A stretch of 38,247 nt of DNA. Origin: Paracoccaceae bacterium (GTDB lineage: Bacteria; Pseudomonadota; Alphaproteobacteria; Rhodobacterales; Rhodobacteraceae). A program made the translations under genes and the position numbers. Below are positions 16,894 to 24,571 of this stretch, in pieces; positions within the stretch are counted from its first letter, which is position 1; each line of letters starts with the position of its first letter. The stretch lies in contig JAHDIS010000040.1 of NCBI GenBank assembly GCA_020630695.1, forward strand, positions 1 through 38,247, given 5' to 3'. Under the pieces are notes generated by a model. That model was not told the DNA's origin, ran no database searches, and saw only the letters and a list, made by a program, of their open reading frames with translations.

Positions 16894-17735
16894 GGGGCGG
16901 GTTTGGTCAGTGCGATGATCGGCTGGCTACGGTCCGCAACGGCGACTTCGACGCAGTTTCCCGGCCCGTCCGTGAATTCCCAGACATGCCCTTCACGGGT
17001 GTCCAGCGTCATACTCTGCCCGGCGTCCAGCGCGCCAAAACTCTGTCCCATGCCATTGTGGTCAATCCAGTACAGGCCGCGATATTCGCCTGAATCGTTG
17101 CGGATTGTCAGCGACAGCGCGATCTCTCCATCGATTGATCTGAGATTGCGGGCGACGAGGCAGACAGGATCCATTTCCGGCTCATCCGGGTCAGAGCCTG
17201 TTTGCTCTCCGGCCTCCCAAAGGCTGTCGATCCGGGCGCAATCGTCAATCATGCGAACCGCCTGATCTGCAATTCCGTCCATCGGCAAGACGAGCGCGTT
17301 TTGCCCCGGCAGATCGTAATAGACCGGACCGCCTTCCGAGAAGATTGACCAAATGGGATCATTGGTGAACAGCGCCACGTCCACGCCCGAGATTCCTACT
17401 TCGGCCAGAGCACCGACAACGGAACCGTCGCGCTGAAACCGCTCGCCGTTGTTCGAGGTGAATGTCACGCCCGCCGGTGCACCATCCGTTTGTCCGGACA
17501 CATCCGAGAACAGGGTCATCATGACGTAGGGCCCGGAATTTCCAATCAGGCATTCCGCGCGGAACTGAACCGCATCGGTTTCCGGGATGCCGTAGGAAAG
17601 CATCAAGAAGGTATCGAACACGTCCTGCTGTACTGAGCGGGTGTAGGTCCAGCTCATGTCGGACTGCCCCGTATTCTGCGCGAACATCGGAGAGGCCATG
17701 ATCAGGCCGGCGGTCACAAGGGACGGAAATCGCAT
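16875..17735 (-). CDS. Secreted protein with a C-terminal pVHL beta-domain-like region
   Basis: A 286-residue protein with a Sec signal peptide (MRFPSLVTAGLIMASPMFA, cleavage near residue 19), so it is periplasmic or exported. Residues 20-190 are of no family I recognise and hold several cysteines. Residues 198-270 (16926-17144) resemble the von Hippel-Lindau tumour suppressor beta domain: LRSI, then N-D-S, then YWIDHNG, then LDAGQS, then T-x-x-G-H-x-W-x-F-x-D. Against human pVHL, His115 and Trp117 correspond to His250 and Trp252; Tyr98 is Phe233 and Ser111 is Thr246. These are the residues lining the hydroxyproline pocket. The gene has a good AAGGAA Shine-Dalgarno. It is a single gene, divergent from purB. 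The similarity is read by eye; function is unknown. Confidence 0.82.
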   Translation of the reverse strand: MRFPSLVTAGLIMASPMFAQNTGQSDMSWTYTRSVQQDVFDTFLMLSYGIPETDAVQFRAECLIGNSGPYVMMTLFSDVSGQTDGAPAGVTFTSNNGERFQRDGSVVGALAEVGISGVDVALFTNDPIWSIFSEGGPVYYDLPGQNALVLPMDGIADQAVRMIDDCARIDSLWEAGEQTGSDPDEPEMDPVCLVARNLRSIDGEIALSLTIRNDSGEYRGLYWIDHNGMGQSFGALDAGQSMTLDTREGHVWEFTDGPGNCVEVAVADRSQPIIALTKPAPYFGPE

Positions 17736-17904
17736 GGTCTATTCCTTTGAAACGTAAATCACTGAACAATGCACACAGCCTAGGCCAAGGTCAGGCAACC
17801 CGCAATCGTTGCTGCGACAGCGGCATCGCTTGCCCTTCCCGGCCACCCTCCGTATGAGAGGCGCGCGCATTCCTGCTGCCACTGCCGAAGAAAAGGACAG
17901 CCCG

Positions 17905-19212
17905 ATGATCCCCCGTTATTCCCGCCCCGACATGGTCGCCATTTGGTCACCCGAGACCAAGTTCCGCATCTGGTATGAGATCGAAGCTCATGCCTGTGAC
18001 GCGCAGGCCAATCTGGGAGTCATCCCGCAGGAAAACGCCGACGCCGTCTGGAAAGCCAAGGACGTGGAATTCGATGTGGCCCGGATCGACGAAATCGAGG
18101 CTGTGACCAAGCATGACGTCATCGCCTTTCTGACGCATCTCGCCGAACATGTCGGCAGCGAAGAGGCGCGCTTTGTTCATCAGGGCATGACATCGTCTGA
18201 TGTTCTGGACACCTGTTTCAACGTGCAGTTGGTGCGCGCCTCGGACATCCTGATCAAGGGCATCGAAGGCCTGCTGGCAGCGCTAAAAAAGCGGGCTTTG
18301 GAACACAAAGACACCGTGCGTATCGGGCGCAGCCACGGCATCCATGCCGAACCCACAACCATGGGTCTGACTTTTGCCCGGTTCTACGCCGAAATGGATC
18401 GCAACCTGTCACGCATGCGCGATGCGCGGGCCGAAGTGGCCACCGGCGCAATTTCCGGCGCTGTCGGTACCTTTGCCAACATCGATCCGGCTGTCGAAGA
18501 GCATGTCTGCGAAAAGATGGGGCTGGTGCCAGAACCGATCAGCACACAGGTCATCCCACGCGACCGCCACGCGGCGTTTTTCGCCACCTTGGGTGTGATC
18601 GCCAGCAGCATCGAGAACATCGCCATCGAAATCCGTCACATGCAGCGCACCGAGGTTCTGGAAGCCGCAGAATTTTTCTCGATGGGTCAAAAAGGTTCAT
18701 CGGCGATGCCGCACAAGAAGAACCCGGTGTTGACCGAGAACCTCACCGGTCTGGCCCGCCTTGTGCGCATGGCCGTGATCCCGGCGATGGAGAATGTCGC
18801 GCTGTGGCACGAGCGGGACATCTCGCACAGCTCGGTCGAACGGATGATTGGCCCCGATGCCACCGTGACGCTGGATTTTGCCCTGCACCGTCTGACCGGT
18901 GTGATCGACAAGCTGCTGGTCTATCCGCAGAACATGCTGGACAACATGAACAAGTTCCCGGGTCTGGTGATGTCACAGCGTGTGCTGCTGGCTCTGACTC
19001 AGGCCGGCGTCAGCCGCGAAGACGCCTACCGTCTGGTTCAGCGCAACGCCATGAAGGTCTGGGATCATCGCACCGATTTCCGCGAGGAACTGCTGGCCGA
19101 TGACGAAGTCCGCGCGGCCCTGTCCGAAGAGGAAATCAACGAAAAGTTCGATCTGGGCTACCACACCAAGCACGTGGACACGATCTTTGCCCGTGTGTTC
19201 GGCGAAGACTAA
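17905..19212 (+). CDS. purB: Adenylosuccinate lyase
   Basis: PurB catalyses two steps of purine synthesis: SAICAR to AICAR and adenylosuccinate to AMP, each with release of fumarate. The 435-residue length is canonical. Visible motifs are RYSRPDMVAIWSPE at the start, THLAEHVG, the substrate-binding GMTSSDVLDT, GRSHG with the catalytic His, and the fumarase-superfamily signature SSAMPHKKNP in the flexible loop with the catalytic Ser. The frame opens at 17809, but the ATG at 17905 is right: AAGGA lies 7 nt before it and it gives the standard MIPRYSRPDM start. The end overlaps the convergent repeat-protein gene by 4 bp, with no terminator hairpin between. Confidence 0.97.
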   Translation: MIPRYSRPDMVAIWSPETKFRIWYEIEAHACDAQANLGVIPQENADAVWKAKDVEFDVARIDEIEAVTKHDVIAFLTHLAEHVGSEEARFVHQGMTSSDVLDTCFNVQLVRASDILIKGIEGLLAALKKRALEHKDTVRIGRSHGIHAEPTTMGLTFARFYAEMDRNLSRMRDARAEVATGAISGAVGTFANIDPAVEEHVCEKMGLVPEPISTQVIPRDRHAAFFATLGVIASSIENIAIEIRHMQRTEVLEAAEFFSMGQKGSSAMPHKKNPVLTENLTGLARLVRMAVIPAMENVALWHERDISHSSVERMIGPDATVTLDFALHRLTGVIDKLLVYPQNMLDNMNKFPGLVMSQRVLLALTQAGVSREDAYRLVQRNAMKVWDHRTDFREELLADDEVRAALSEEEINEKFDLGYHTKHVDTIFARVFGED

Positions 19213-21530
19213 CTGCCCAGCAAGGTAAGCGCACCCACAAGGATCGTGGCCAGCACAAAGCCGGCCACCTTCTGTGCGTGAAAGACCCATTCCGCAAGGC
19301 CATCGTTATGTTCGATGGCCTTGTGCGCTTCTTTCAGCTCGACCAAGGGAAGCGCGTTTTCAAGCGAATACCAGAACTTCTGCCAGAACCCCTTGAGTTC
19401 CTGCGACGCGCTGCGATAGGCTACCACGACCCCAAGGAATACCAGAGCACCGAACCAGGCGAGCAGATAGAACGGATAAACGCCATGTCCGATCACCCAG
19501 GCTGACAGCCCCAGTTTGAACCTGTCCCATGGCGGTGTGCCCTCAACGGTGCGGCGATGCTCGTAGCGGGCAAAGCGAACGGCTTTGGCCGCGTTCTCGG
19601 CACCAGCCGCCGTCAAGGCTGCGGCCAGTTGTTCATAGGGTTGTGGATCATAGCGCTTGCCGTGGTCCGGCTGCGCTTCTTCGATCCATGCGATCAGAGT
19701 TTCGGCATCCGCATCGCCCATATTGGCGCTCTGCACCCACGAGTCCGCGTTGAGCCCGCCGAAACGGTCGTAACGCAAACCCGTCAGATCGGTTTTCAAC
19801 CAAGTGCCATCCTTGCGTTTCCACCCATGCATTTCCGCCTGAAGCACCGGCGTAGACACATTGCGCAGGATCAGTTCGGCGTCGTTGCCCCAAGTCGGCG
19901 CGCCATGGCTGTCGCCGGGCGAAGAGAGCAGCAATTCAACACCAACCTTGGCGCCAGTCATGTTGATCTTGCCATCAAACCGACTGGCCCCGAATTGCAA
20001 ATGGCTGCCGATGTCAGAGGCGGTGAGCAAAATTCGGTTTTTGAATTGGCTACCGCCCCTAAAAAAGACAGAACCACCTGTTTGCACACCGTCTGCAACA
20101 AACTCGTCTTCGAAAACAGCTCCGACTGCTGACAGCTGCCCGCCAATCTTCGCATTGAGTAGGTTCACGCGTCCCTCGAACTTTGCGGAATTGCGCAAAA
20201 AAAGAGAGCCTCCTATTTTCGCGCTATCTGCTTGAAATTCACGTTCAAAGGAAGATCGACTGGCATCAACGTCGGATCCGATGCTGGCGCTACGAATATC
20301 GACATTGTCCATAAACGATGCTCCGTCTCGCAGGAATAAAGTCTGCCCAATGGACAGCCTGTTCCCAACAAACTTCCCCTCAAAAGTAGATCCGATTGCG
20401 GACAGGACGTTTCCGATCGATGCGCTTCGCAAAACCACGTCCCCTTTGAACACGGATCCACCACTCAGAAAGAGCGAGCCTTCCACCAAAAAACTATCGG
20501 CGTCGAAACGGCCCTCGAAAGTTGACCCGATTGCCGAAACTGCAGAGCCAATATGTCCGGCCCTTAAAACTACGTCTTTTTTGAATACTGAGCCGTCCGA
20601 AAGGAACAATGAGGCACCAACCCATACTTTGTCTGCGTTGATCACGCCTTCAAAAAGTGCATCGCTTGCTTCGAGGTTCCCATGAACCTTTGCGCCTATT
20701 AGAACCACATCGTCTCGAAATACCGTTCCGTTTCTTAAGAAAAACGAACCCTTTATTTCTGCACTAGACGCAGAGAATTCTCCCTCAAAGATAGATCCTT
20801 CGAGTTCTATGTCGGTGGAGATCCGCGCTCTGCCCAAGTCGACAACGCCGCGATACTCACCGCCCCACATGAACAATGAACCGCCCGCAATCATCCGATC
20901 TGCTTGGATGTCGCCTTCAACGACAGACTCAGCCAAACTAAAAGACCGGGCAAATCGAGTTTCCCAAAGATGGATGTTTTTTTGAAAGTGACTATCGAGG
21001 ATGAACAGCGCCGGTTTGATGTCGAGATAGCTCAGGTTCAGCGTATCGGTTATTTGCGCACATCTGATTGTGAAACGGTCTCTCGGGCTACGTGCCAGCA
21101 AGGCCGGTGTTGTCAGGATGGCCCGGATAAACTCACCACTGATCTGGCGGTTCTCCGGTACCGGGCCGTCGATCTTGTCGGGTCGGCATTCCAACGGCTC
21201 ATCTGCAGTGTCGTACCACTGCATGTTCACTTCGCCCGACTTCAACTCGCACAGTTCGTCCCAGATCATTTTCTCCAGATCGGACCACCGCCAATCGTCT
21301 GGCATGGGGATAGCGCAGGCGACCGGTTCTTCGACGATAACGACAGGGGGATCTTGCTGGGCGTCCGCGCCAAACCGCGAAAATGCGGCCAAGGCAAGAA
21401 AGGCCAAAACAAAAAAGCAAAACTGACGCGTGAAGATTCTCGATTGAAATGATTTCACCCATACAATCTTAACGAGCGCCCCTCTGTCCAGCTTTTGTGC
21501 GTCGGCGTATTGCCGCTTGGCACGCGACAT
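19209..21530 (-). CDS. Large membrane-anchored protein with a 45-residue beta-helix-type repeat
   Basis: A protein of 773 residues. An N-terminal hydrophobic segment (about 37-50, ending ADAQ) looks like a signal peptide or anchor. It is followed by a Cys-containing region (70-160), then a repeat domain, then a linker (540-670) and two C-terminal helices (about 676-704 and 755-772) separated by WYSLENALPLVEL. The repeat domain has six consecutive units of exactly 45 residues (19986-20795) patterned S-x-FEG-x-F-x-AD...GSLFL...S-x-F...V-x-L...A-x-IG. The C-terminal architecture resembles proteins annotated as 'membrane-associated oxidoreductase' with bactofilin/pentapeptide-like repeats; no oxidoreductase motif is seen. 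Start is uncertain: ATG 21530 has no Shine-Dalgarno; a GTG at 21458 would give a cleaner signal peptide and 749 residues. Repeat DNA is poorer in GC than its neighbours. Confidence 0.82.
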   Translation of the reverse strand: MSRAKRQYADAQKLDRGALVKIVWVKSFQSRIFTRQFCFFVLAFLALAAFSRFGADAQQDPPVVIVEEPVACAIPMPDDWRWSDLEKMIWDELCELKSGEVNMQWYDTADEPLECRPDKIDGPVPENRQISGEFIRAILTTPALLARSPRDRFTIRCAQITDTLNLSYLDIKPALFILDSHFQKNIHLWETRFARSFSLAESVVEGDIQADRMIAGGSLFMWGGEYRGVVDLGRARISTDIELEGSIFEGEFSASSAEIKGSFFLRNGTVFRDDVVLIGAKVHGNLEASDALFEGVINADKVWVGASLFLSDGSVFKKDVVLRAGHIGSAVSAIGSTFEGRFDADSFLVEGSLFLSGGSVFKGDVVLRSASIGNVLSAIGSTFEGKFVGNRLSIGQTLFLRDGASFMDNVDIRSASIGSDVDASRSSFEREFQADSAKIGGSLFLRNSAKFEGRVNLLNAKIGGQLSAVGAVFEDEFVADGVQTGGSVFFRGGSQFKNRILLTASDIGSHLQFGASRFDGKINMTGAKVGVELLLSSPGDSHGAPTWGNDAELILRNVSTPVLQAEMHGWKRKDGTWLKTDLTGLRYDRFGGLNADSWVQSANMGDADAETLIAWIEEAQPDHGKRYDPQPYEQLAAALTAAGAENAAKAVRFARYEHRRTVEGTPPWDRFKLGLSAWVIGHGVYPFYLLAWFGALVFLGVVVAYRSASQELKGFWQKFWYSLENALPLVELKEAHKAIEHNDGLAEWVFHAQKVAGFVLATILVGALTLLGS
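19986..20795 (-). repeat. Six in-frame 135-bp protein-coding repeats
   Basis: Six back-to-back units of exactly 135 bp encode 45 residues each, with a degenerate seventh start following. Each unit splits into two sub-repeats of about 23 and 22 residues sharing S-x-F-x-G...V/F...A...I-x-G...L, consistent with successive coils of a beta helix. The units are diverged at DNA level, so they are old duplications or under selection for the fold. Confidence 0.85.
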
Positions 21531-21592
21531 CAAAAATTTTGACCGAATTGCAACCTGTGCTAGTATTCAAAGTGTTCAACAGGAGGACTGAA

Positions 21593-21751
21593 ATGAAATT
21601 CAAGATGCTTCTGACGACCGCGGCGTTGGTCTTGGCGCCTGCATTCGCGGCAAACGCGGCCTGTTCTGGTCATGAGAAACAAGTCATGAGCTGCGCAGAA
21701 GGCTCAGTCTATGATGCCGAAACTGGCAGCTGCAAGGTCATGTCCAGCTAA
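21593..21751 (+). CDS. Small secreted Cys-containing protein
   Basis: A 52-residue precursor with a Sec signal peptide (MKFKMLLTTAALVLAPAFAANA, cleavage near residue 22), leaving about 30 residues with three cysteines: CSGHEKQVMSCAEG and a final C in GSCKVMSS. The spacing C-A-E-G-x-x-Y-D-x-x-x-G-x-C recurs in the next gene. The ATG at 21593 has a strong AGGAGG Shine-Dalgarno 6-7 nt upstream, and a terminator follows, so it is an independent unit. Similar tiny secreted proteins are frequent in Rhodobacteraceae, but I know no function. An in-frame upstream GTG at 21497 lacks the signal sequence logic and is rejected. Confidence 0.85.
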   Translation: MKFKMLLTTAALVLAPAFAANAACSGHEKQVMSCAEGSVYDAETGSCKVMSS

Positions 21752-21778
21752 GATCTCTACGCACGTACCCAAGACACT

Positions 21779-21803
21779 GGCGGCCCGCAGTGGCCGCCTT
21801 TTT
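21779..21803 (+). terminator. Rho-independent terminator of the small secreted protein gene
   Basis: GGCGGCC (21779-21785) pairs with GGCCGCC (21792-21798) around a 6-nt loop and is followed by TTTTT (21799-21803). Confidence 0.88.
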
Positions 21804-21846
21804 CGTTTGTCCTATCTATGCAAAACACAACTCGTCAGGAGAGATC

Positions 21847-22389
21847 ATGCGATTTTCACCCGTTTCAGCCGTTTGTCTCAGCCTCATGCTGCCCCTGCCC
21901 GCCCTGGCCGCAGGCACCGAGACCGAAGCGCCGCCCAAGCCATCCCCAACCACGCAAGAGTGCGAAGAAGGTTTGATCTGGGATGCTGATCTGGGTGAAT
22001 GCGCAGCGCCCAAGGATACCAGGCTGAACGACAAGACCCGGATGCTGGCCGTTCGGGAACTGGCCTACGCCGGCCGGGTCGCCGAAGCGCGGTCCGTTCT
22101 GGACAGCCTGCAAGACCAAGGCTCCGATCTGGCGCTCACATACCGCGGGTTCGTTGCCCGCACACTGGGCCAAACCGCCGAAGCCGAGCTTTGGTATCAA
22201 AGGGCGTTGGCGGCCAATCCCAACAACCTTCTGGCACGCAGTTATATGGGTCAGGGTTATGTCGAACAGGGCGAAATCCATCTCGCACGGCTGCAACTGA
22301 CGCAGATCCGCACCCGAGGCGGCCGGGGTAGCTGGGCCGAAATTTCGCTGCGTATGGCCATCGAGCGCGGACGCGGTTTTTCTTACTGA
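21847..22389 (+). CDS. Secreted TPR-like protein
   Basis: A 180-residue protein with a Sec signal peptide (MRFSPVSAVCLSLMLPLPALA). Then comes a Pro-rich spacer and a short motif C-E-E-G-x-x-W-D-x-x-x-G-E-C (about residues 39-52) that repeats the Cys motif of the preceding small protein. The remainder is two to three tetratricopeptide-like helical hairpins: RELAYAGRVAEARSVLDSL, TYRGFVARTLGQTAEAELWY and RALAANPNNLLARSYMGQGY. This indicates protein-protein interaction in the periplasm. AGGAGA lies 4 nt before the ATG. The gene follows the terminator of the small secreted protein gene and precedes the fliG homologue. Function is unknown. Confidence 0.85.
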   Translation: MRFSPVSAVCLSLMLPLPALAAGTETEAPPKPSPTTQECEEGLIWDADLGECAAPKDTRLNDKTRMLAVRELAYAGRVAEARSVLDSLQDQGSDLALTYRGFVARTLGQTAEAELWYQRALAANPNNLLARSYMGQGYVEQGEIHLARLQLTQIRTRGGRGSWAEISLRMAIERGRGFSY

Positions 22390-22402
22390 CGGCGGTGCGC
22401 CC

Positions 22403-22417
22403 TTAACTGGTGGGTAA
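22403..22417 (+). promoter_or_regulatory. Near-consensus CtrA binding site upstream of fliG
   Basis: TTAA-N7-GTAA (22403-22417) differs by one base from the CtrA consensus TTAA-N7-TTAA. It is 47 bp upstream of the fliG-like start. CtrA controls motility genes in many Rhodobacteraceae, so the site fits, but short degenerate motifs also occur by chance. Confidence 0.45.
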
Positions 22418-22463
22418 CCTTGGACCGATAGGTCTGACGTTATGCCAGCGGGAACACCCTTGA

Positions 22464-23537
22464 ATGTCTAATCTGATTGCTGCCCCGGCCGCTGTCGCGG
22501 CCCTGCCCAACCATCGACCGACTGGCAGGCCTGATGCGCTTTCGCGCAAATCCAAGGCTGCGATTATCGTGCAGTTCTTGCTTAACGAAGGCGCGGATAT
22601 TCCTTTGTCTGCTTTGCCCGAGGACCAGCAGGCGGAACTGACACTGCTGCTGGGCAACATGCGCTATGTGGACCGCGAAACACTGAACGCCGTGGTGGCC
22701 GAATTTGCCGATGAACTCGACAGTGTTGCCATGGCCTTTCCCGGTGACATAGCCGGTGCGCTCAGCGCACTTGATGGCAAGATCAATCCCCACACCGCAG
22801 CCCGCCTGCGAAAAGAGGCCGGTGTACGCCAGACCGGCGATCCGTGGGTCCGCATCAGCGCGTTGCCGCCCGAGCGGCTGATCACATTGGTGCAAAGCGA
22901 AAGCACCGAAGTGGCCGCCGTCATGATGTCCAAAATCCACGTGGCCAAGGCGGCAGAGGTTTTGGGAAAACTGCCCGGAGACCGGGCGCGCAGAATATCC
23001 TACGCGGTGTCGTTGACCACCGGCGTCACCCCGGATGCCGTCGAGCGCATTGGCCTAAGCCTTGCCGCGCAGCTGGACGCCGAACCCATCAAGGCCTTTG
23101 CGGCCAAACCCGATGAACGTCTCGGCGCCATCCTCAACTATTCGCCCTCCAACACCCGCGACGAACTGCTATCGGGACTGGAAGAACAGGACCGCGATTT
23201 CGCCGAAGCGGTTCGCAAGGCAATCTTTACGTTTGCCAACATTCCCGATCGCCTCAACCCGATCGATGTGCCCAAAATCCTGCGAGACGTTCCACAGGAT
23301 GTTCTGGCCACCGCCCTTGCAGCCGCAACCAGCGAAGATGATCAGCGCGCAGCAGGCTTTATCACGGAAAACATCTCCAAACGAATGGCCGCCAGCCTGC
23401 AAGAAGAGGTGGAAAACCGCGGCACCGTCAAGGCCAAGGCTGGCGAAGCGGCCATGACCGAGGTCATTGATGCCATTCGCACATTGGTCACCTCGGGCGA
23501 GATTACGCTGCGCTCTGAGGACGAAGACGACGGCTGA
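22464..23537 (+). CDS. fliG: Flagellar motor switch protein FliG homologue, outside a flagellar cluster
   Basis: FliG forms the rotor ring that receives torque from MotA. This 357-residue protein shows an N-terminal region (SKAAIIVQFLLNEGADIPLSAL, about 30-51), a middle domain with VMMSKIHVAKAAEVLGKLP, and the C-terminal torque domain starting FTFANIP. Matching to E. coli FliG by eye, charged torque residues are kept in kind: Arg281 as Arg in ISKRMA, Asp288-Asp289 as Glu-Glu in LQEEVENRG, and Arg297 as Lys in TVKAK. Lys264 appears replaced by Ala. The usual FEDL-x-x-LDD stretch is degenerate. No other flagellar gene is near. It is preceded by a CtrA-like box and a modest GGGAA Shine-Dalgarno. 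It is either the genome's functional but relocated FliG or a divergent paralogue. Confidence 0.85.
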   Translation: MSNLIAAPAAVAALPNHRPTGRPDALSRKSKAAIIVQFLLNEGADIPLSALPEDQQAELTLLLGNMRYVDRETLNAVVAEFADELDSVAMAFPGDIAGALSALDGKINPHTAARLRKEAGVRQTGDPWVRISALPPERLITLVQSESTEVAAVMMSKIHVAKAAEVLGKLPGDRARRISYAVSLTTGVTPDAVERIGLSLAAQLDAEPIKAFAAKPDERLGAILNYSPSNTRDELLSGLEEQDRDFAEAVRKAIFTFANIPDRLNPIDVPKILRDVPQDVLATALAAATSEDDQRAAGFITENISKRMAASLQEEVENRGTVKAKAGEAAMTEVIDAIRTLVTSGEITLRSEDEDDG

Positions 23538-23617
23538 CGCCCTCTGCATGCTTGCGCATTCAGCCGGGCTTTCATAAATCTGACGGACCGAACCCAGCCC
23601 GTGAAAGCGTCCAATCC

Positions 23618-24571
23618 GTGTCAGCCTCCAAACCACAGCAGGAAAAACCGACCGGGGACCGCAGCAGCACTGTGCGGGATTGGCTGACCGACCGGGCCTT
23701 CCGCACCTTTATCGGCGCAGCACGACTGCTACCCTACCGCTGGCGCGTCCCGCTCATGGGCTGGATCATGCGGACGATCGTGGCACCCTTGGCCGGTCAC
23801 AAGGCCCGCATCCGGGACAACCTTGCGCATGCCTGCCCTGAGCTGAGCGAGGCCGAGGTGCGCCGCCTGTGCAAATCCGTACCGGACAACGTGGGCCGCA
23901 CGTTGATCGAGATTTATTCCGGTCAGGATTTCGTGGCGCGCGCCCAAAAGGCCAAGATCACCGGCCCCGGACTGGAGGCCCTGGAACAGGCGCGTGCGGA
24001 TGGCAGGCCCGTTATTCTTGTGACCGGGCATTTCGGCAATTACGACGCGGCTCGAGCGGCGCTGATTGGCCGGGGGCACAATATGGGCGCGCTCTATCGC
24101 GCCATGTCGAACCCGTGGTTCAACGATCACTACGTCAAAGCCATCACGGCCATCGGAACGCCCATGTTCGAACAGGGCAAACGGGGCATGATTGAAATGG
24201 TGCGGCACATCAAGGCTGGCGGCGTACTCGGCATTTTGACGGATCTGCATGCGGCAGGCGGCGCGCGTACCAGCTATTTTGACAAACCGGTCAAGACCTC
24301 AACTGTAACGGCTGAGCTGGCGCTCAAATTCGACGCCCCATTGATCCCGGTCTACGCGATCCGGCAACCAGACGGGCTGAGCTTTGAGATTGTTCTGCTC
24401 GATGAGATCAAACGCGGCGACGCGGTAGAGATGACGCAGGCTGTCAACGACGGTCTGGAGGCGTTGGTGCGCCAGCACATGTACCAGTGGTTCTGGATAC
24501 ACCGCCGCTGGAAGATCAAGAACCCGGTTTGGCGTCAGCGCAAGCGAGCAGCCGCAACGATGGGTCCGTAG
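23618..24571 (+). CDS. Lysophospholipid / lipid A acyltransferase (LpxL/HtrB family)
   Basis: A 317-residue membrane-associated acyltransferase that adds a secondary acyl chain to lipid A or a related lipid. The H-x4-D catalytic motif is present as GHFGNYD (His138, Asp143). An N-terminal hydrophobic region (about 40-58), RIRDNLAHACPEL, a conserved GGVLGILTD block, and the C-terminal YQWFWIHRRWK signature follow. The open frame reaches back to a TTG at 23552; I choose the GTG at 23618 because upstream residues look non-homologous, but no strong Shine-Dalgarno decides it. The 3' end overlaps the convergent DUF1223 gene by 37 bp. LpxL versus LpxM-like specificity cannot be told. Confidence 0.88.
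   Translation: MSASKPQQEKPTGDRSSTVRDWLTDRAFRTFIGAARLLPYRWRVPLMGWIMRTIVAPLAGHKARIRDNLAHACPELSEAEVRRLCKSVPDNVGRTLIEIYSGQDFVARAQKAKITGPGLEALEQARADGRPVILVTGHFGNYDAARAALIGRGHNMGALYRAMSNPWFNDHYVKAITAIGTPMFEQGKRGMIEMVRHIKAGGVLGILTDLHAAGGARTSYFDKPVKTSTVTAELALKFDAPLIPVYAIRQPDGLSFEIVLLDEIKRGDAVEMTQAVNDGLEALVRQHMYQWFWIHRRWKIKNPVWRQRKRAAATMGP

Noticed and set aside
19986-20795. Regular spacing in the window considered as a CRISPR array or tandem DNA satellite
   Set aside because: The 135-bp period is in frame within one gene, the units are diverged in sequence, and no invariant repeat with unique spacers is present.
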